Source: Billgrantia endophytica
Lineage (GTDB): Bacteria; Pseudomonadota; Gammaproteobacteria; Pseudomonadales; Halomonadaceae
DNA length: 64,000 nt
Direction: 5' to 3'
NCBI RefSeq assembly: GCF_002879615.1
Contig: NZ_PNRF01000043.1
Coordinates: forward strand, 1-64,000
The translations under genes and the position numbers were made by a program. A model generated the notes under the pieces. The model saw nothing but the letters and a program-made list of their open reading frames with translations, had not been told where the DNA came from and made no database searches. Each line of letters opens with the position of its first letter. Position 1 is the first letter of the stretch. Shown here one piece after another: positions 47,172 through 55,636 of this stretch.

Positions 47172-47480
47172 ATGCACGTCATCATCGATCTTTGTGTGGT
47201 GCCACTGGGCGTGGGGGTGTCGGTCTCGCCGCAGATCGCGGCCTGCCAGCGGGTGATCCAGGCGTCGGGTCTCGAGCATCACATGCACGCCTACGGCACC
47301 AACATCGAGGGCTCCTGGGACGAGGTGATGGCGGTGGTCAAGCGCTGCCATGAGGTGGTGCACGAGATGGGGGCGCCGCGCATCACGACCACCATCAAGC
47401 TGGGTACCCGAACCGATCGCGAACAGTCCATGAGCGACAAGGTGGAAAGCGTCGAGTCGCGGCTGCGTGACTCGCCTTGA
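47172..47480 (+). CDS. MTH1187/YqgV-family thiamine-binding-type protein
   Basis: 102-residue small protein of the MTH1187 family, which forms ferredoxin-like tetramers and can bind thiamine. The start at 47172 (MHVIIDLCVVPLG) has GAGGAG at good spacing. Motifs: VSVSPQIAACQRVI, HAYGTNIEGSWDEVM and RITTTIKLGTRTDR. It lies 57 bases after the SMC gene and 15 bases before the HpaI aldolase. Whether it belongs functionally to either is unclear. Confidence 0.88.
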   Translation: MHVIIDLCVVPLGVGVSVSPQIAACQRVIQASGLEHHMHAYGTNIEGSWDEVMAVVKRCHEVVHEMGAPRITTTIKLGTRTDREQSMSDKVESVESRLRDSP

Positions 47481-47495
47481 ACACGAGGTGACACG

Positions 47496-48266
47496 ATGCA
47501 GATGCCACACAATCGTTTCAAGCGCCGGCTGTTGGCCGGAGAGCGCCAGACCGGGCTATGGCTCGGCCTGGCCAATGCCTATACCGCCGAGATGGCCGCC
47601 ACCGCGGGCTTCGACTGGCTGCTGCTGGATGGCGAACACTCACCCAACGACCTGAATAGCCTGTTGGCCCAGCTGCGGGCCGTTGCGCCTTATGCATCCC
47701 ATCCCATTGTCAGGCCGCCGACCGGCGACCCGGTGCTGATCAAGCAGTATCTGGATATCGGCGTGCAGACCCTGCTGATCCCCATGGTCGAGAGCGCGGC
47801 CCAGGCCGCCGAGCTGGTGGCTGCGACGCGCTACCCGCCGCGAGGCATCCGCGGGGTCGGCCATGTGCTGGCCCGTGCGGCCCGCTGGGGGCAGGTGGAG
47901 GACTACCTGGCTCGAGCGGATGAGGAGATGTGTCTGCTGGTGCAGGTCGAGACCCGGGCCGGGCTCGACAATCTCGATGCGATCGCAGCCACCGAGGGCG
48001 TCGACGGCGTCTTCATCGGCCCGGCGGACCTTTCCGCCGCCATGGGGCACCTGGGCGACCCGGGCCATCCCGCTGTGCGCACGGCCATCGGCGATGCCAT
48101 CGGACGGATCAATGCCGCCGGCAAGGCTGCCGGCATCGTCACCGTGGATGAGGAGGAGGCCGGGGAATACCTCGAGACCGGCTGCCACTTCGTTGGTGTC
48201 GGCATTGACAGCCTGCTGCTGATGCGGGCGATGCAGGGGCTGGCGACACGGTTTCGTACGGTCTGA
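47496..48266 (+). CDS. HpcH/HpaI-family 2-keto-3-deoxy-acid aldolase
   Basis: 256-residue class II (metal-dependent) aldolase that splits 2-keto-3-deoxy acids into pyruvate and an aldehyde. Motifs: GFDWLLLDGEHSPND, metal ligands in LVQVETRAGLDN and GVFIGPADLSAAMGH. Relatives act on hydroxy-oxoheptanedioate, ketodeoxyrhamnonate or ketodeoxyglucarate. Next to sugar-acid genes, cleavage of a 2-keto-3-deoxy-pentonate to pyruvate and glycolaldehyde (Dahms-type branch) is the best guess. Confidence 0.9.
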   Translation: MQMPHNRFKRRLLAGERQTGLWLGLANAYTAEMAATAGFDWLLLDGEHSPNDLNSLLAQLRAVAPYASHPIVRPPTGDPVLIKQYLDIGVQTLLIPMVESAAQAAELVAATRYPPRGIRGVGHVLARAARWGQVEDYLARADEEMCLLVQVETRAGLDNLDAIAATEGVDGVFIGPADLSAAMGHLGDPGHPAVRTAIGDAIGRINAAGKAAGIVTVDEEEAGEYLETGCHFVGVGIDSLLLMRAMQGLATRFRTV

Positions 48267-48302
48267 TTTCCCTGTGTTCGTCGAGGCTGTAGATGAAGGG
48301 GG

Positions 48303-49463
48303 TCAACACCGGGCAAGATGCTGCATCAGTTGACGGATGCCGAAGGTCCAGGGCGGCAGGCGGTCGCTGCGCCCGACACCGTTGACCAGGGCGCCCAGGC
48401 TGGGCGTGGCGATCGTCACGCGGTCGCCCGGGTGATGGGTGAAACCCTGGCCTCGAGCGTCGCGGTCCTTGATCGGCGAGAACATGGTGCCGAGAAACAG
48501 CATGAATCCGTCGGGGTACTGGTGATGGTCGCCGATGGTTTGTCCCACCAGGTCCAGCGGGTCACGGCTGATCTCGCGCATGTCGCTGGCATCTTCCAGG
48601 CGGAAATCGTCATCGGCTCCCTCGATACGCAGCGATACCTGGCACTGCCGTACGCTGTCCAGTGTGAACCGCTCGTCGAACAGGCGAATGAAAGGGCCAA
48701 TGGAGCAGGAGGCGTTATTGTCCTTGGCCTTGCCCAGCAACAGGGCGCTCCGGCCCTCCACGTCACGCAGGTTGACATCGTTGCCGAGGGTGGCGCCCTT
48801 GACGTTCCCCCGGCTGTCCACCGCCAGCACGATCTCCGGCTCGGGGTTGTTCCATCGCGATGCCGGATGCAGGCCCACATCGGCACCGAAGCCCACCGAT
48901 GACAGCGGCTGCGCCTTGGTGAAGACTTCCGCGTCCGGGCCGATGCCCACCTCCATGTATTGGGACCAGGCACCGCGGGCCTGGAGTGCCTCCTTCAGCG
49001 CCACGGCATCATCGGAACCGGGTTTGATCCGCGACAGGTCCCGGCCGATCAGTGCCTGCAGTTCGTCACGCAACTGACCGGCACGCTGGGGGTCGCCACC
49101 GGCCTGCTCCTCGATCACCCGTTCCAGCAGGCTGACCGCGAAAGTGACGCCACAGGCCTTGATCGCCTGAACGTCGCAGGGGGCCAGCAGGTAAGGCGTC
49201 GTCGGCGGGCTGGCGAGCGAGTTGGCCAGTAGCGTCTCGACCGGGCCCAGGGTGGGACCCCCTGCGCGGATCAGCTCGGCGAGGTCATCTCGTTCGAGCA
49301 GGTCCGCCATGGTGGGGCCGGCCCGGGTCAGGTCGAAGACCTCGCCGTCACGTACCCCGACCAGAGCCGGCCCTGGTCGGGGCGAGTCGAGCCAGGCACG
49401 GCCCACCAGCAGTGCATCCGGAAGGTCCACGGGGAGAAGGTCGATCGGCGAAAGGGGAATCAT
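48303..49463 (-). CDS. FAH-family dehydratase, XylX/AraD1-like
   Basis: 386-residue member of the fumarylacetoacetate hydrolase superfamily. The start at 49463 (MIPLSPIDLLPVDLP) has GGAGG upstream. The metal-site region includes PEPEIVLAVDSRGNVKGATLGNDVN (Glu-x-Glu then the Asp) and the length and long N-terminal domain (ALVGVRDGEVFDLT) match XylX-like 2-keto-3-deoxy-pentonate dehydratases, which yield ketoglutarate semialdehyde. That product is the substrate of the dehydrogenase at 59141. It is divergent from the SDR at 49606 over a TKGTATGAY operator. Confidence 0.82.
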   Translation of the reverse strand: MIPLSPIDLLPVDLPDALLVGRAWLDSPRPGPALVGVRDGEVFDLTRAGPTMADLLERDDLAELIRAGGPTLGPVETLLANSLASPPTTPYLLAPCDVQAIKACGVTFAVSLLERVIEEQAGGDPQRAGQLRDELQALIGRDLSRIKPGSDDAVALKEALQARGAWSQYMEVGIGPDAEVFTKAQPLSSVGFGADVGLHPASRWNNPEPEIVLAVDSRGNVKGATLGNDVNLRDVEGRSALLLGKAKDNNASCSIGPFIRLFDERFTLDSVRQCQVSLRIEGADDDFRLEDASDMREISRDPLDLVGQTIGDHHQYPDGFMLFLGTMFSPIKDRDARGQGFTHHPGDRVTIATPSLGALVNGVGRSDRLPPWTFGIRQLMQHLARC

Positions 49464-49534
49464 GGTGCCTCCAGGCGACGGAAACGGCGGCTGGCGCCCG
49501 GCCAGCAATCACCTATCCTGCTATTGAAATCGTG

Positions 49535-49553
49535 TTGTATGACAGGTATGCCA
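49535..49553. promoter_or_regulatory. Candidate GntR/FCD operator, site A
   Basis: TTGTAT-GACAGGT-ATGCCA, an imperfect inverted repeat, contains the shared core TTGTATGAC. It sits between the divergent XylX-like gene (start 49463) and the SDR gene (start 49606). Three related sites are at 50556, 59044 and 60809. Confidence 0.65.
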
Positions 49554-49605
49554 TCGTCACTATAGCCTAAGGTTGGCGACCTAGTGATAGCCAGGGGGAA
49601 AGGGC

Positions 49606-50370
49606 ATGTTCGATGAATTGAAAGGCAAGCGGGTACTGGTGACCGGTGCGAGTCGCGGCATCGGTGCCGCAGTGGCCGGCAGGCTCGGCACCCTGGGTTG
49701 CCGCGTGGCGGTCCACTATCACGCCAGTGAATCGGCTGCGGAAGCGGTATGCCGGACGATCCGGGAGGCTGGCGGCGACGCCTTCCCGATCAAGGGAGAC
49801 GTCAGCCGCTCGAAGGAGGCGGCCGACATCGTCGACCGGTCCGCCGAGCAGCTGGGCGGGCTGGATCTGTTGATCAACAACGCGGGTGACATGCTGGGCC
49901 GGGTGAGTCTGGCCGATATGCATGATGACCAGTACGACAGGGTAATGGACCTCAATGCCCGTTCGGTGGTGATGGCCAGTCGTGCGGCGTTGCCTCATTT
50001 TCGCCAGGCCGGCGCCGGCAATATCATTCACACCACATCGATTGCCGCCCGCAACGGTGGTGGCTTGGGAGGCGGGCTCTACGGGGCGGCCAAGGGGTTC
50101 GTCAGCACTCTGACCCGCAACATGGCCAAGGAACTGGCGGGAGAGCGCATCCGCGTCAATGCGGTGGCGCCGGGAACGATTGCCACCGATTTCCATGGGC
50201 GCCATTCCAATGAAGCTCACCTGGCGGCGGCCCGGGTATCGATCCCCATGGGCAGGCTGGGCACCGCCGAGGAGTGTGTCGGCGCCTACCTGTTCCTGGC
50301 CACGGATGCGCTCAGCGGCTATGTGACCGGACAGGTGATCGAGGTCAACGGCGGGCAGTTGATGCCATGA
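49606..50370 (+). CDS. SDR-family sugar/sugar-acid dehydrogenase
   Basis: 254-residue SDR. The cofactor site is VTGASRGIGAAVAG, then INNAGDML, and the catalytic triad is in IIHTTSIAARNGGGLGGGLYGAAKG; the C-terminus ends VIEVNGGQLMP. By cluster membership it is a candidate for oxidising the free sugar or an intermediate of the sugar-acid route, but general SDR similarity does not fix the substrate. A RBS (AGGGGGAAAGGGC) precedes the ATG. Confidence 0.85.
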   Translation: MFDELKGKRVLVTGASRGIGAAVAGRLGTLGCRVAVHYHASESAAEAVCRTIREAGGDAFPIKGDVSRSKEAADIVDRSAEQLGGLDLLINNAGDMLGRVSLADMHDDQYDRVMDLNARSVVMASRAALPHFRQAGAGNIIHTTSIAARNGGGLGGGLYGAAKGFVSTLTRNMAKELAGERIRVNAVAPGTIATDFHGRHSNEAHLAAARVSIPMGRLGTAEECVGAYLFLATDALSGYVTGQVIEVNGGQLMP

Positions 50371-50674
50371 ACCGGTAATACATCGTCATCAACAGGGCGG
50401 GCGGCTTTGGTACGGCCGATACGCTGGCGAGGCTGCACGCCTGTCTACGGCCGAATGGGTCGAAACACCGGCGCGGGGACGATCGGGCCGCCATTGTGTG
50501 AAAAAGACTGGCCGACGTTGCATGGCAGACGATCAGCAGCTAGGTTTTAGCCAGGTGGTATGATACGTATACAACAAGACAGCACAGCAGGTCAGCGACA
50601 AGACAAGATATCCATCTCACCACCATCCCTACCCACACGAAGAACAACACCCAACAGGTCGTGAGGAAAACAAG
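50371..50674. other. Intergenic region before the TRAP operon
   Basis: About 300 bases without a convincing gene. The last part holds operator site B (50556-50574) and a CA-rich leader (ACCACCATCCCTACCCACAC), then GAGGAAAACAAG before the dctP ATG. Nothing else was recognised in the first 180 bases. Confidence 0.6.
50556..50574. promoter_or_regulatory. Candidate GntR/FCD operator, site B
   Basis: TGGTAT-GATACGT-ATACAA is the best inverted repeat of the four sites and contains GTATGATAC. It lies 100 bases upstream of dctP, the first gene of the operon that ends with the GntR-type regulator gene, so it could mediate autoregulation. Confidence 0.7.
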
Positions 50675-51676
50675 ATGAGTTACAAGAGCCAACGCCATCT
50701 CAAGCCGAGCCACATGGTGACTGCCGTCCTTATCGCCACTGGGATCGGCTTTGCCGGTACCGTGCAGGCTTCCCAGAACCTGCGTTTCGCCCACGTCTAC
50801 GAGACCTCCGAGCCGTTCCACCAATGGGCGCTATGGGCCGCCGAGGAGATCAACGAGCGCACCGACGGCCGCTACTCGATCAACGTGCACCCGGCCTCGT
50901 CGCTGGGCAACGAGGAGGCCATCAACGAGGGCCTGACGCTGGGCACCGTGGATATCATTTACACCGGCGCACAGTTTGCCGGCCACGCCTACGGGCCGAT
51001 AGGCATCGCCGGTGCGCCCTATATGTTCCGTGACTTCGACCACTGGCAGGCATATGCCGAGAGCGACCTGTTCGAGGAGATCGCCGCCGGCTTCGAGGAG
51101 GCCACCGGCAATGTACCCATCGCCCTCAACTATTATGGGGAGCGGCACGTCACTGCCAATGAACCGATCAACGTGCCCGAGGACATGGAGAGGCTGCGCA
51201 TCCGCGTGCCGGGGGCGCCACTGTACATGATGTTCCCGAGGGCGGCCGGGGCCAATCCGACGCCGATTGCCTTCGATGAGACCTACCTGGCGCTGCAGCA
51301 GGGCGTGGTGGATGCCCAGGAGAACCCGCTGCCGGCAATTCGCGCCATGGCATTCCATGAAGTGCAGGAATACATCAACCTCACCGGCCACGTCACCGAC
51401 TCGCTGATCACTATCGTCAGCGGGTCGCTCTGGGATCAACTCTCCGAAGAGGACCGTGAGATATTCCGTGAGGTGTTCCAGGAGGCCGCGGAGAACAATA
51501 CCGCTGATATCGTTCAGGCCGAAGAGGAGCTGGTGGCGTGGTTCGAGGAGCAGGGCAACACCGTCAATGAAGTGGACCGTGAACCATTCCGTGAGATCAC
51601 CGTGCCCTACCACCTCGGCGACGATGCCAACTGGGACGAAGAAACCTACGAGCGTCTGCAGGCCATCGGTCAGTGA
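50675..51676 (+). CDS. TRAP transporter, periplasmic binding protein (DctP type)
   Basis: 333-residue exported solute-binding protein with a signal peptide (HMVTAVLIATGIGFAG to VQASQ). Family segments: LRFAHVYETSEPFHQWA, ASSLGNEEAINEGLTLG, and the substrate-carboxylate arginine in RIRVPGAPLYMM followed by PTPIAFDETYLALQQG. It feeds the DctQM membrane proteins encoded next. TRAP systems carry organic acids; a sugar acid is inferred from the surrounding enzymes. Confidence 0.93.
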   Translation: MSYKSQRHLKPSHMVTAVLIATGIGFAGTVQASQNLRFAHVYETSEPFHQWALWAAEEINERTDGRYSINVHPASSLGNEEAINEGLTLGTVDIIYTGAQFAGHAYGPIGIAGAPYMFRDFDHWQAYAESDLFEEIAAGFEEATGNVPIALNYYGERHVTANEPINVPEDMERLRIRVPGAPLYMMFPRAAGANPTPIAFDETYLALQQGVVDAQENPLPAIRAMAFHEVQEYINLTGHVTDSLITIVSGSLWDQLSEEDREIFREVFQEAAENNTADIVQAEEELVAWFEEQGNTVNEVDREPFREITVPYHLGDDANWDEETYERLQAIGQ

Positions 51677-51739
51677 CGAGATCGCACCACGTAGGCCTGT
51701 GCTGCTCCACGCCGGGTGGCGCAGGCCGGGAGGATTGCC

Positions 51740-52282
51740 ATGTCTCGCAAGCCCGACAAGCTCGACGCTGCCGTCGATCCGATGGCCGACTTCGAAGCGG
51801 CCTTCGATAGCGAGGCGTTTTGCTTCGGCGACTATGCGGTCGAGGACTACGCGGTACTGGTGGTGTTCTGGGCCCTGATCCTGGTCGTTTCCCTACAGTT
51901 CTTCACCCGCTATGTCCTTGGCGACTCGACCACCTGGACCGAGGAAGTCGCCCGTTACCTGCTGATCGTGATTGGCTTCGTCGGCAGTGCGATGGCGGTG
52001 CGCAAGGGGACTCACATCGTGGTGGAGTTCTTCTATCGCTACATGCCGGATTGGCTGGCTCGGCTGTTCGCCGGTCTGGCGGACCTGGTCAGTGTGGGGT
52101 TCTATCTGGCCATGGCTTGGGTGACCTATAAGCTGGCCGGCCGCACGGCCAGCATGATGGTCTCGGTCGATCTGCCCAAGAGTCTCGTCTACTACATCGT
52201 TTGCGCCGCCTTCGTGATGATGGCGCTGCGTGGTATCCAGCGGATCGTGATCCGCGCCCGCCTGGCACGACAAGAATCATGA
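51740..52282 (+). CDS. TRAP transporter, small permease (DctQ type)
   Basis: 180-residue membrane protein with four hydrophobic segments and the family motif TRYVLGDSTTWTEEVARYLLI. The ATG at 51740 (MSRKPDKLDAAVDP) has GGGAGG upstream and is preferred to the ATG at 51716. It lies between dctP and dctM in the usual order. Confidence 0.92.
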   Translation: MSRKPDKLDAAVDPMADFEAAFDSEAFCFGDYAVEDYAVLVVFWALILVVSLQFFTRYVLGDSTTWTEEVARYLLIVIGFVGSAMAVRKGTHIVVEFFYRYMPDWLARLFAGLADLVSVGFYLAMAWVTYKLAGRTASMMVSVDLPKSLVYYIVCAAFVMMALRGIQRIVIRARLARQES

Positions 52283-52293
52283 GGTGCGCTTGA

Positions 52294-53673
52294 ATGTCTC
52301 GACTCTCGATGTTGCGCTGGCGGGCCCCGGTCGTCACGCCGCTGCTGTCGGCACTGGCCTTGCTCGGTTGTGTGGTCCTGGCCCTTACCGGATACCACCT
52401 TTCGTTTCTGTTCTTCTCGCTGTTCACCATGCTGGTGCTGGGGGTGCCCATCGCCATCAGCCTGGCCGGCTCGTGCCTCATGTTCGTGCTGATCAGTGGC
52501 CAGGTGCCCGACATCGTCGTGGCCCACCGCATGATCAATGGCCTCGACAGCTTCCCACTGCTGGCGATTCCCTTCTTCATCTTCGCCGGCAGCCTGATGA
52601 ACAACGCCGGTATCACCGGGCGGATCTTCGATTTCGCCAAGGCGGTGATGGGGTGGATGCGTGGCGGTCTCGGCCACGTCAATGTCGGCGCCAGCGTGGT
52701 ATTCGCCGGCATGTCCGGGGCCGCCGTGGCCGATGCCGGTGGCCTGGGTACCGTCGAGATCAAGGCGATGAGGGATGCCGGCTATGACGATGAGTTCGCG
52801 CTGGGGATCACCGCGGCGTCGTCGACCATCGGGCCGATCATCCCCCCCAGCCTGCCGATGGTGATCTATGGCGTGATGGCCTCGGCCTCGGTGGGGCAGC
52901 TATTCGCCGCGGGGCTGGTTCCCGGGCTGTTGATGGCGCTCATACTGATGCTGATGATCTTCATCATTTCCCGCAGGCGAGGCTATACCGCCGATGCCAT
53001 CTTCTCGTGGCGGGTGCTGGGATACACCTTCAAGCGCGCCATCCTGTCGTTGATGACGCCGATGATCATCATCGGTGGCATCATCACCGGTGCCTTCACG
53101 CCCACCGAATCGGCGGTGGCGGCGGTGGTCTATGCGTTGTTCCTGGGGGTGGTGTTCTATCGTACGCTTCGCTGGCGCCAGCTGCTCAAGGTCAGCATGG
53201 AGACCATCGAGACCACCGCGGTGATCATGTTCATCGTGGCGGCGGCATCGATCTTCGCCTGGATCCTGACGAGCAACCAGGTCACCCAGAACCTCGTGGC
53301 GCTATTGGGGCCCTTCGCCGACAGCAAGCTGGCCGTGCTGATGTTCAGTAATCTGGTGCTGCTCATCGTCGGCTGCTTCATGGAGACCATCGCCGCCATC
53401 ACCATTCTGGTACCGGTGCTGCTGCCGATGGCCATCGCCGTGGGGGTCGATCCGGTGCACTTCGGGGTGATCATGGTACTCAACCTGATGATCGGCCTGC
53501 TGACACCGCCGGTGGGCATGGTGCTCTACGTGCTGACGCGGGTCGCCAACGTCAGCTTCGAGCAATGCATGCGCGGGACCATTCCGTTCCTGATCCCGCT
53601 GTTCCTCTGTCTGATGCTGGTGACCTTCATACCGTCGCTGTCATTGTGGCTGCCGACCCTGGTCTACCGCTAG
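52294..53673 (+). CDS. TRAP transporter, large permease (DctM type)
   Basis: 459-residue sodium-coupled transport subunit with about 12 membrane segments. Family motifs: LAIPFFIFAGSLMNNAGIT, GMSGAAVADAGGLG, ASSTIGPIIPPSLPMVIYG and, near the end, NLMIGLLTPPVGMVLYV. It starts 11 bases after dctQ and completes the importer. Confidence 0.94.
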   Translation: MSRLSMLRWRAPVVTPLLSALALLGCVVLALTGYHLSFLFFSLFTMLVLGVPIAISLAGSCLMFVLISGQVPDIVVAHRMINGLDSFPLLAIPFFIFAGSLMNNAGITGRIFDFAKAVMGWMRGGLGHVNVGASVVFAGMSGAAVADAGGLGTVEIKAMRDAGYDDEFALGITAASSTIGPIIPPSLPMVIYGVMASASVGQLFAAGLVPGLLMALILMLMIFIISRRRGYTADAIFSWRVLGYTFKRAILSLMTPMIIIGGIITGAFTPTESAVAAVVYALFLGVVFYRTLRWRQLLKVSMETIETTAVIMFIVAAASIFAWILTSNQVTQNLVALLGPFADSKLAVLMFSNLVLLIVGCFMETIAAITILVPVLLPMAIAVGVDPVHFGVIMVLNLMIGLLTPPVGMVLYVLTRVANVSFEQCMRGTIPFLIPLFLCLMLVTFIPSLSLWLPTLVYR

Positions 53674-53740
53674 CAAGGCGGCGATGGCTGGCGTTCCATT
53701 CGTTCGCCAGCACGATTTCGAGCCCTGGAGAGAGCACTCC

Positions 53741-54817
53741 ATGCATGATACACAGCAGGATTTTCGCGTCGCCGCCGAGGACCTCGGCCGCTTCATGCGT
53801 GAGGCGCTCACCGCTGCCGGCGCCGACCAGGCATCGGCGGTCGCCGTGATCCGGGCGCTGATCACCGCCTCCCGCATGGGCACCGACAGCCATGGCCTGA
53901 GGCTGCTGCCGCATTATCTCAAGGCGCTCGAGGGTGGGCGAATCAAGGGGGCTCCGCAAATGGTCTTCCACCGGCGCCTGGCCGCCACCGGCTTTCTGGA
54001 CGCCGATGGCGGCCTCGGCCATCTTGCCGGTTACACCGCCATGGAGCATGCCACGACCATGGCCGAGGAGATTGGCCTGGGAGCCGTTGCGGTGGGCAAC
54101 TCCTCGCACTTCGGAGCCGCGGGCTGCTACGCCCTGGCTGCCGCCGAGCGTGGCTACATCGGCATGGCCTTCTGCAATTCCGACCCTTTCGTGCTGCTGC
54201 ACCAGGGGGCAACGCCTTTTCATGGCACCAACCCGATCGCCTTCGCGGCGCCGGTGACGGACGGTTCTCCCTACCTGCTCGACATGGCGACGAGTTCGAT
54301 TCCGTGGAACCGTGTGCAGCAGTTCGGTGCCATTGGCCGCGAGTTGCCCGACCAGGTGGCCGCCGACGCGGCGGGGCGGGTCACGCGGACGCCCGCCGAG
54401 GTCGCGGCGTTGCTTCCACTGGGTGGCAGCGACTTCGGCTTCAAGGGTGCCGGGCTAGGCGGCATGGTGGAGATCTTGAGTTCCACCCTCTCGGGAATGC
54501 GGCACGGCTTCCGGCTGTTGCCTATGGGCGGGCCGGACATGTCGACACCGCGCGGGGTCGGTCACTTCTTCCTCGCGATGAAGCCCGACGCCTTCGTCGA
54601 GGAAGGGACGTTTGCGCGTTGTCTCGCCGATTATCTGGCCGACTTGCGTGCCCGGCCTGCCACTGCCAATGCCCGGGTGCTCGCCCCCGGGGATCGCGAG
54701 TGGCGCTGCCAGGCGAGACGCGACGTCGAGGGCATTCCGCTCGATTCGGCGAACCAGTCCGCCTATGACGAACTTGCCAGGCACTACGGGGTGGCGCGGC
54801 TATCGCCACTCGCTTGA
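53741..54817 (+). CDS. Ldh/YiaK-family malate/lactate-type dehydrogenase
   Basis: 358-residue NAD(P)-dependent oxidoreductase of the malate/L-sulfolactate/ureidoglycolate family (not classic LDH). The start at 53741 (MHDTQQDFRVAAED) has GGAGAG upstream. Motifs: ASRMGTDSHGLRLLPHY (catalytic His), VGNSSHFGAAGCYALAA and HGTNPIAFAAP. In sugar-acid clusters YiaK-like enzymes reduce diketo-acids, or act on 2-keto acids; here it follows the TRAP genes in the same transcript. Confidence 0.88.
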   Translation: MHDTQQDFRVAAEDLGRFMREALTAAGADQASAVAVIRALITASRMGTDSHGLRLLPHYLKALEGGRIKGAPQMVFHRRLAATGFLDADGGLGHLAGYTAMEHATTMAEEIGLGAVAVGNSSHFGAAGCYALAAAERGYIGMAFCNSDPFVLLHQGATPFHGTNPIAFAAPVTDGSPYLLDMATSSIPWNRVQQFGAIGRELPDQVAADAAGRVTRTPAEVAALLPLGGSDFGFKGAGLGGMVEILSSTLSGMRHGFRLLPMGGPDMSTPRGVGHFFLAMKPDAFVEEGTFARCLADYLADLRARPATANARVLAPGDREWRCQARRDVEGIPLDSANQSAYDELARHYGVARLSPLA

Positions 54818-54880
54818 ACGAAAGTCTCGAGAAATGCAGTAAAATGGCGGCGAATTCGAGGTTACCAGGAGAAAGTGGCC

Positions 54881-55606
54881 ATGAGCAGATACCGGGTCGA
54901 GCGCAAGACGCTATCCGAACAGGTTGCCGAACAGCTCGAGGCGGAGATCCTCGAAGGGCGGCTCGGCGAGAACGATCAGCTACCTTCCGAGCGGGAACTG
55001 ATGGAACAGTTCGGCGTAGGGCGGCCGGCGGTGCGCGAGGCACTGTTTTATCTGCAGCAGCTCGGGCTGATCGCCATCAACAGCGGTACCCGCGCCCGGG
55101 TCATTCGCCCCACCGCCGAGGCGGTGATGGCCAGGCTCTCCGGGGTGACCCGGCAACTGCTCTCCAAGCCCGATGGCCAGCAGTACTTCCAGGAAGCCCG
55201 CGCGATGTTCGAGATCTCGCTGGCACGCTACGCCGCTCGCCATGCCAGTGAAGAGGACCTCCAGCACTTGCGCGACGCGCTTCGGGACAACCGCGCTGCG
55301 GTCGGCGATGAGGCGCGTTTCAAGCGCTCCGACAACGATTTCCATGGCGTACTAGCGAGCATCGGCCGCAACCCGATCTTCGATGCCATCCATGTGGCGC
55401 TCTCTGAATGGCTCGATGACCGACGTGCGCAGGTTCTTCAGCAGAAGGATGAGGACAAGGCGGCTCTGGCGGCCCATATCGAAATCGTCGAAGCCATCGA
55501 GTCCCGGGATCCCGATGCCGCCGAGGCGGCCATGCGGCGTCACCTGGACCGCCACTACGGCACCTACATGCGGCTCAAGAAACGCCTGGCTCCCGTGGCG
55601 AAGTGA
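54881..55606 (+). CDS. GntR/FadR (FCD)-family transcriptional regulator
   Basis: 241-residue regulator: N-terminal winged helix (LPSERELMEQFGVGRPAVREA) and C-terminal all-helical FCD ligand domain with metal-binding residues (RSDNDFHGVLA and later AHIEIVEAI, RRHLDRHYG). The ATG at 54881 has AGGAGA at good spacing; a GTG at 54875 is the alternative. It is convergent with the UxaA-type gene. It is the likely controller of the island, binding the TKGTATGAY sites, with a keto-acid intermediate as probable ligand. Confidence 0.9.
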   Translation: MSRYRVERKTLSEQVAEQLEAEILEGRLGENDQLPSERELMEQFGVGRPAVREALFYLQQLGLIAINSGTRARVIRPTAEAVMARLSGVTRQLLSKPDGQQYFQEARAMFEISLARYAARHASEEDLQHLRDALRDNRAAVGDEARFKRSDNDFHGVLASIGRNPIFDAIHVALSEWLDDRRAQVLQQKDEDKAALAAHIEIVEAIESRDPDAAEAAMRRHLDRHYGTYMRLKKRLAPVAK

Positions 55607-55636
55607 TCGTCGACCGGACAGCGTGGCATCGGCGAT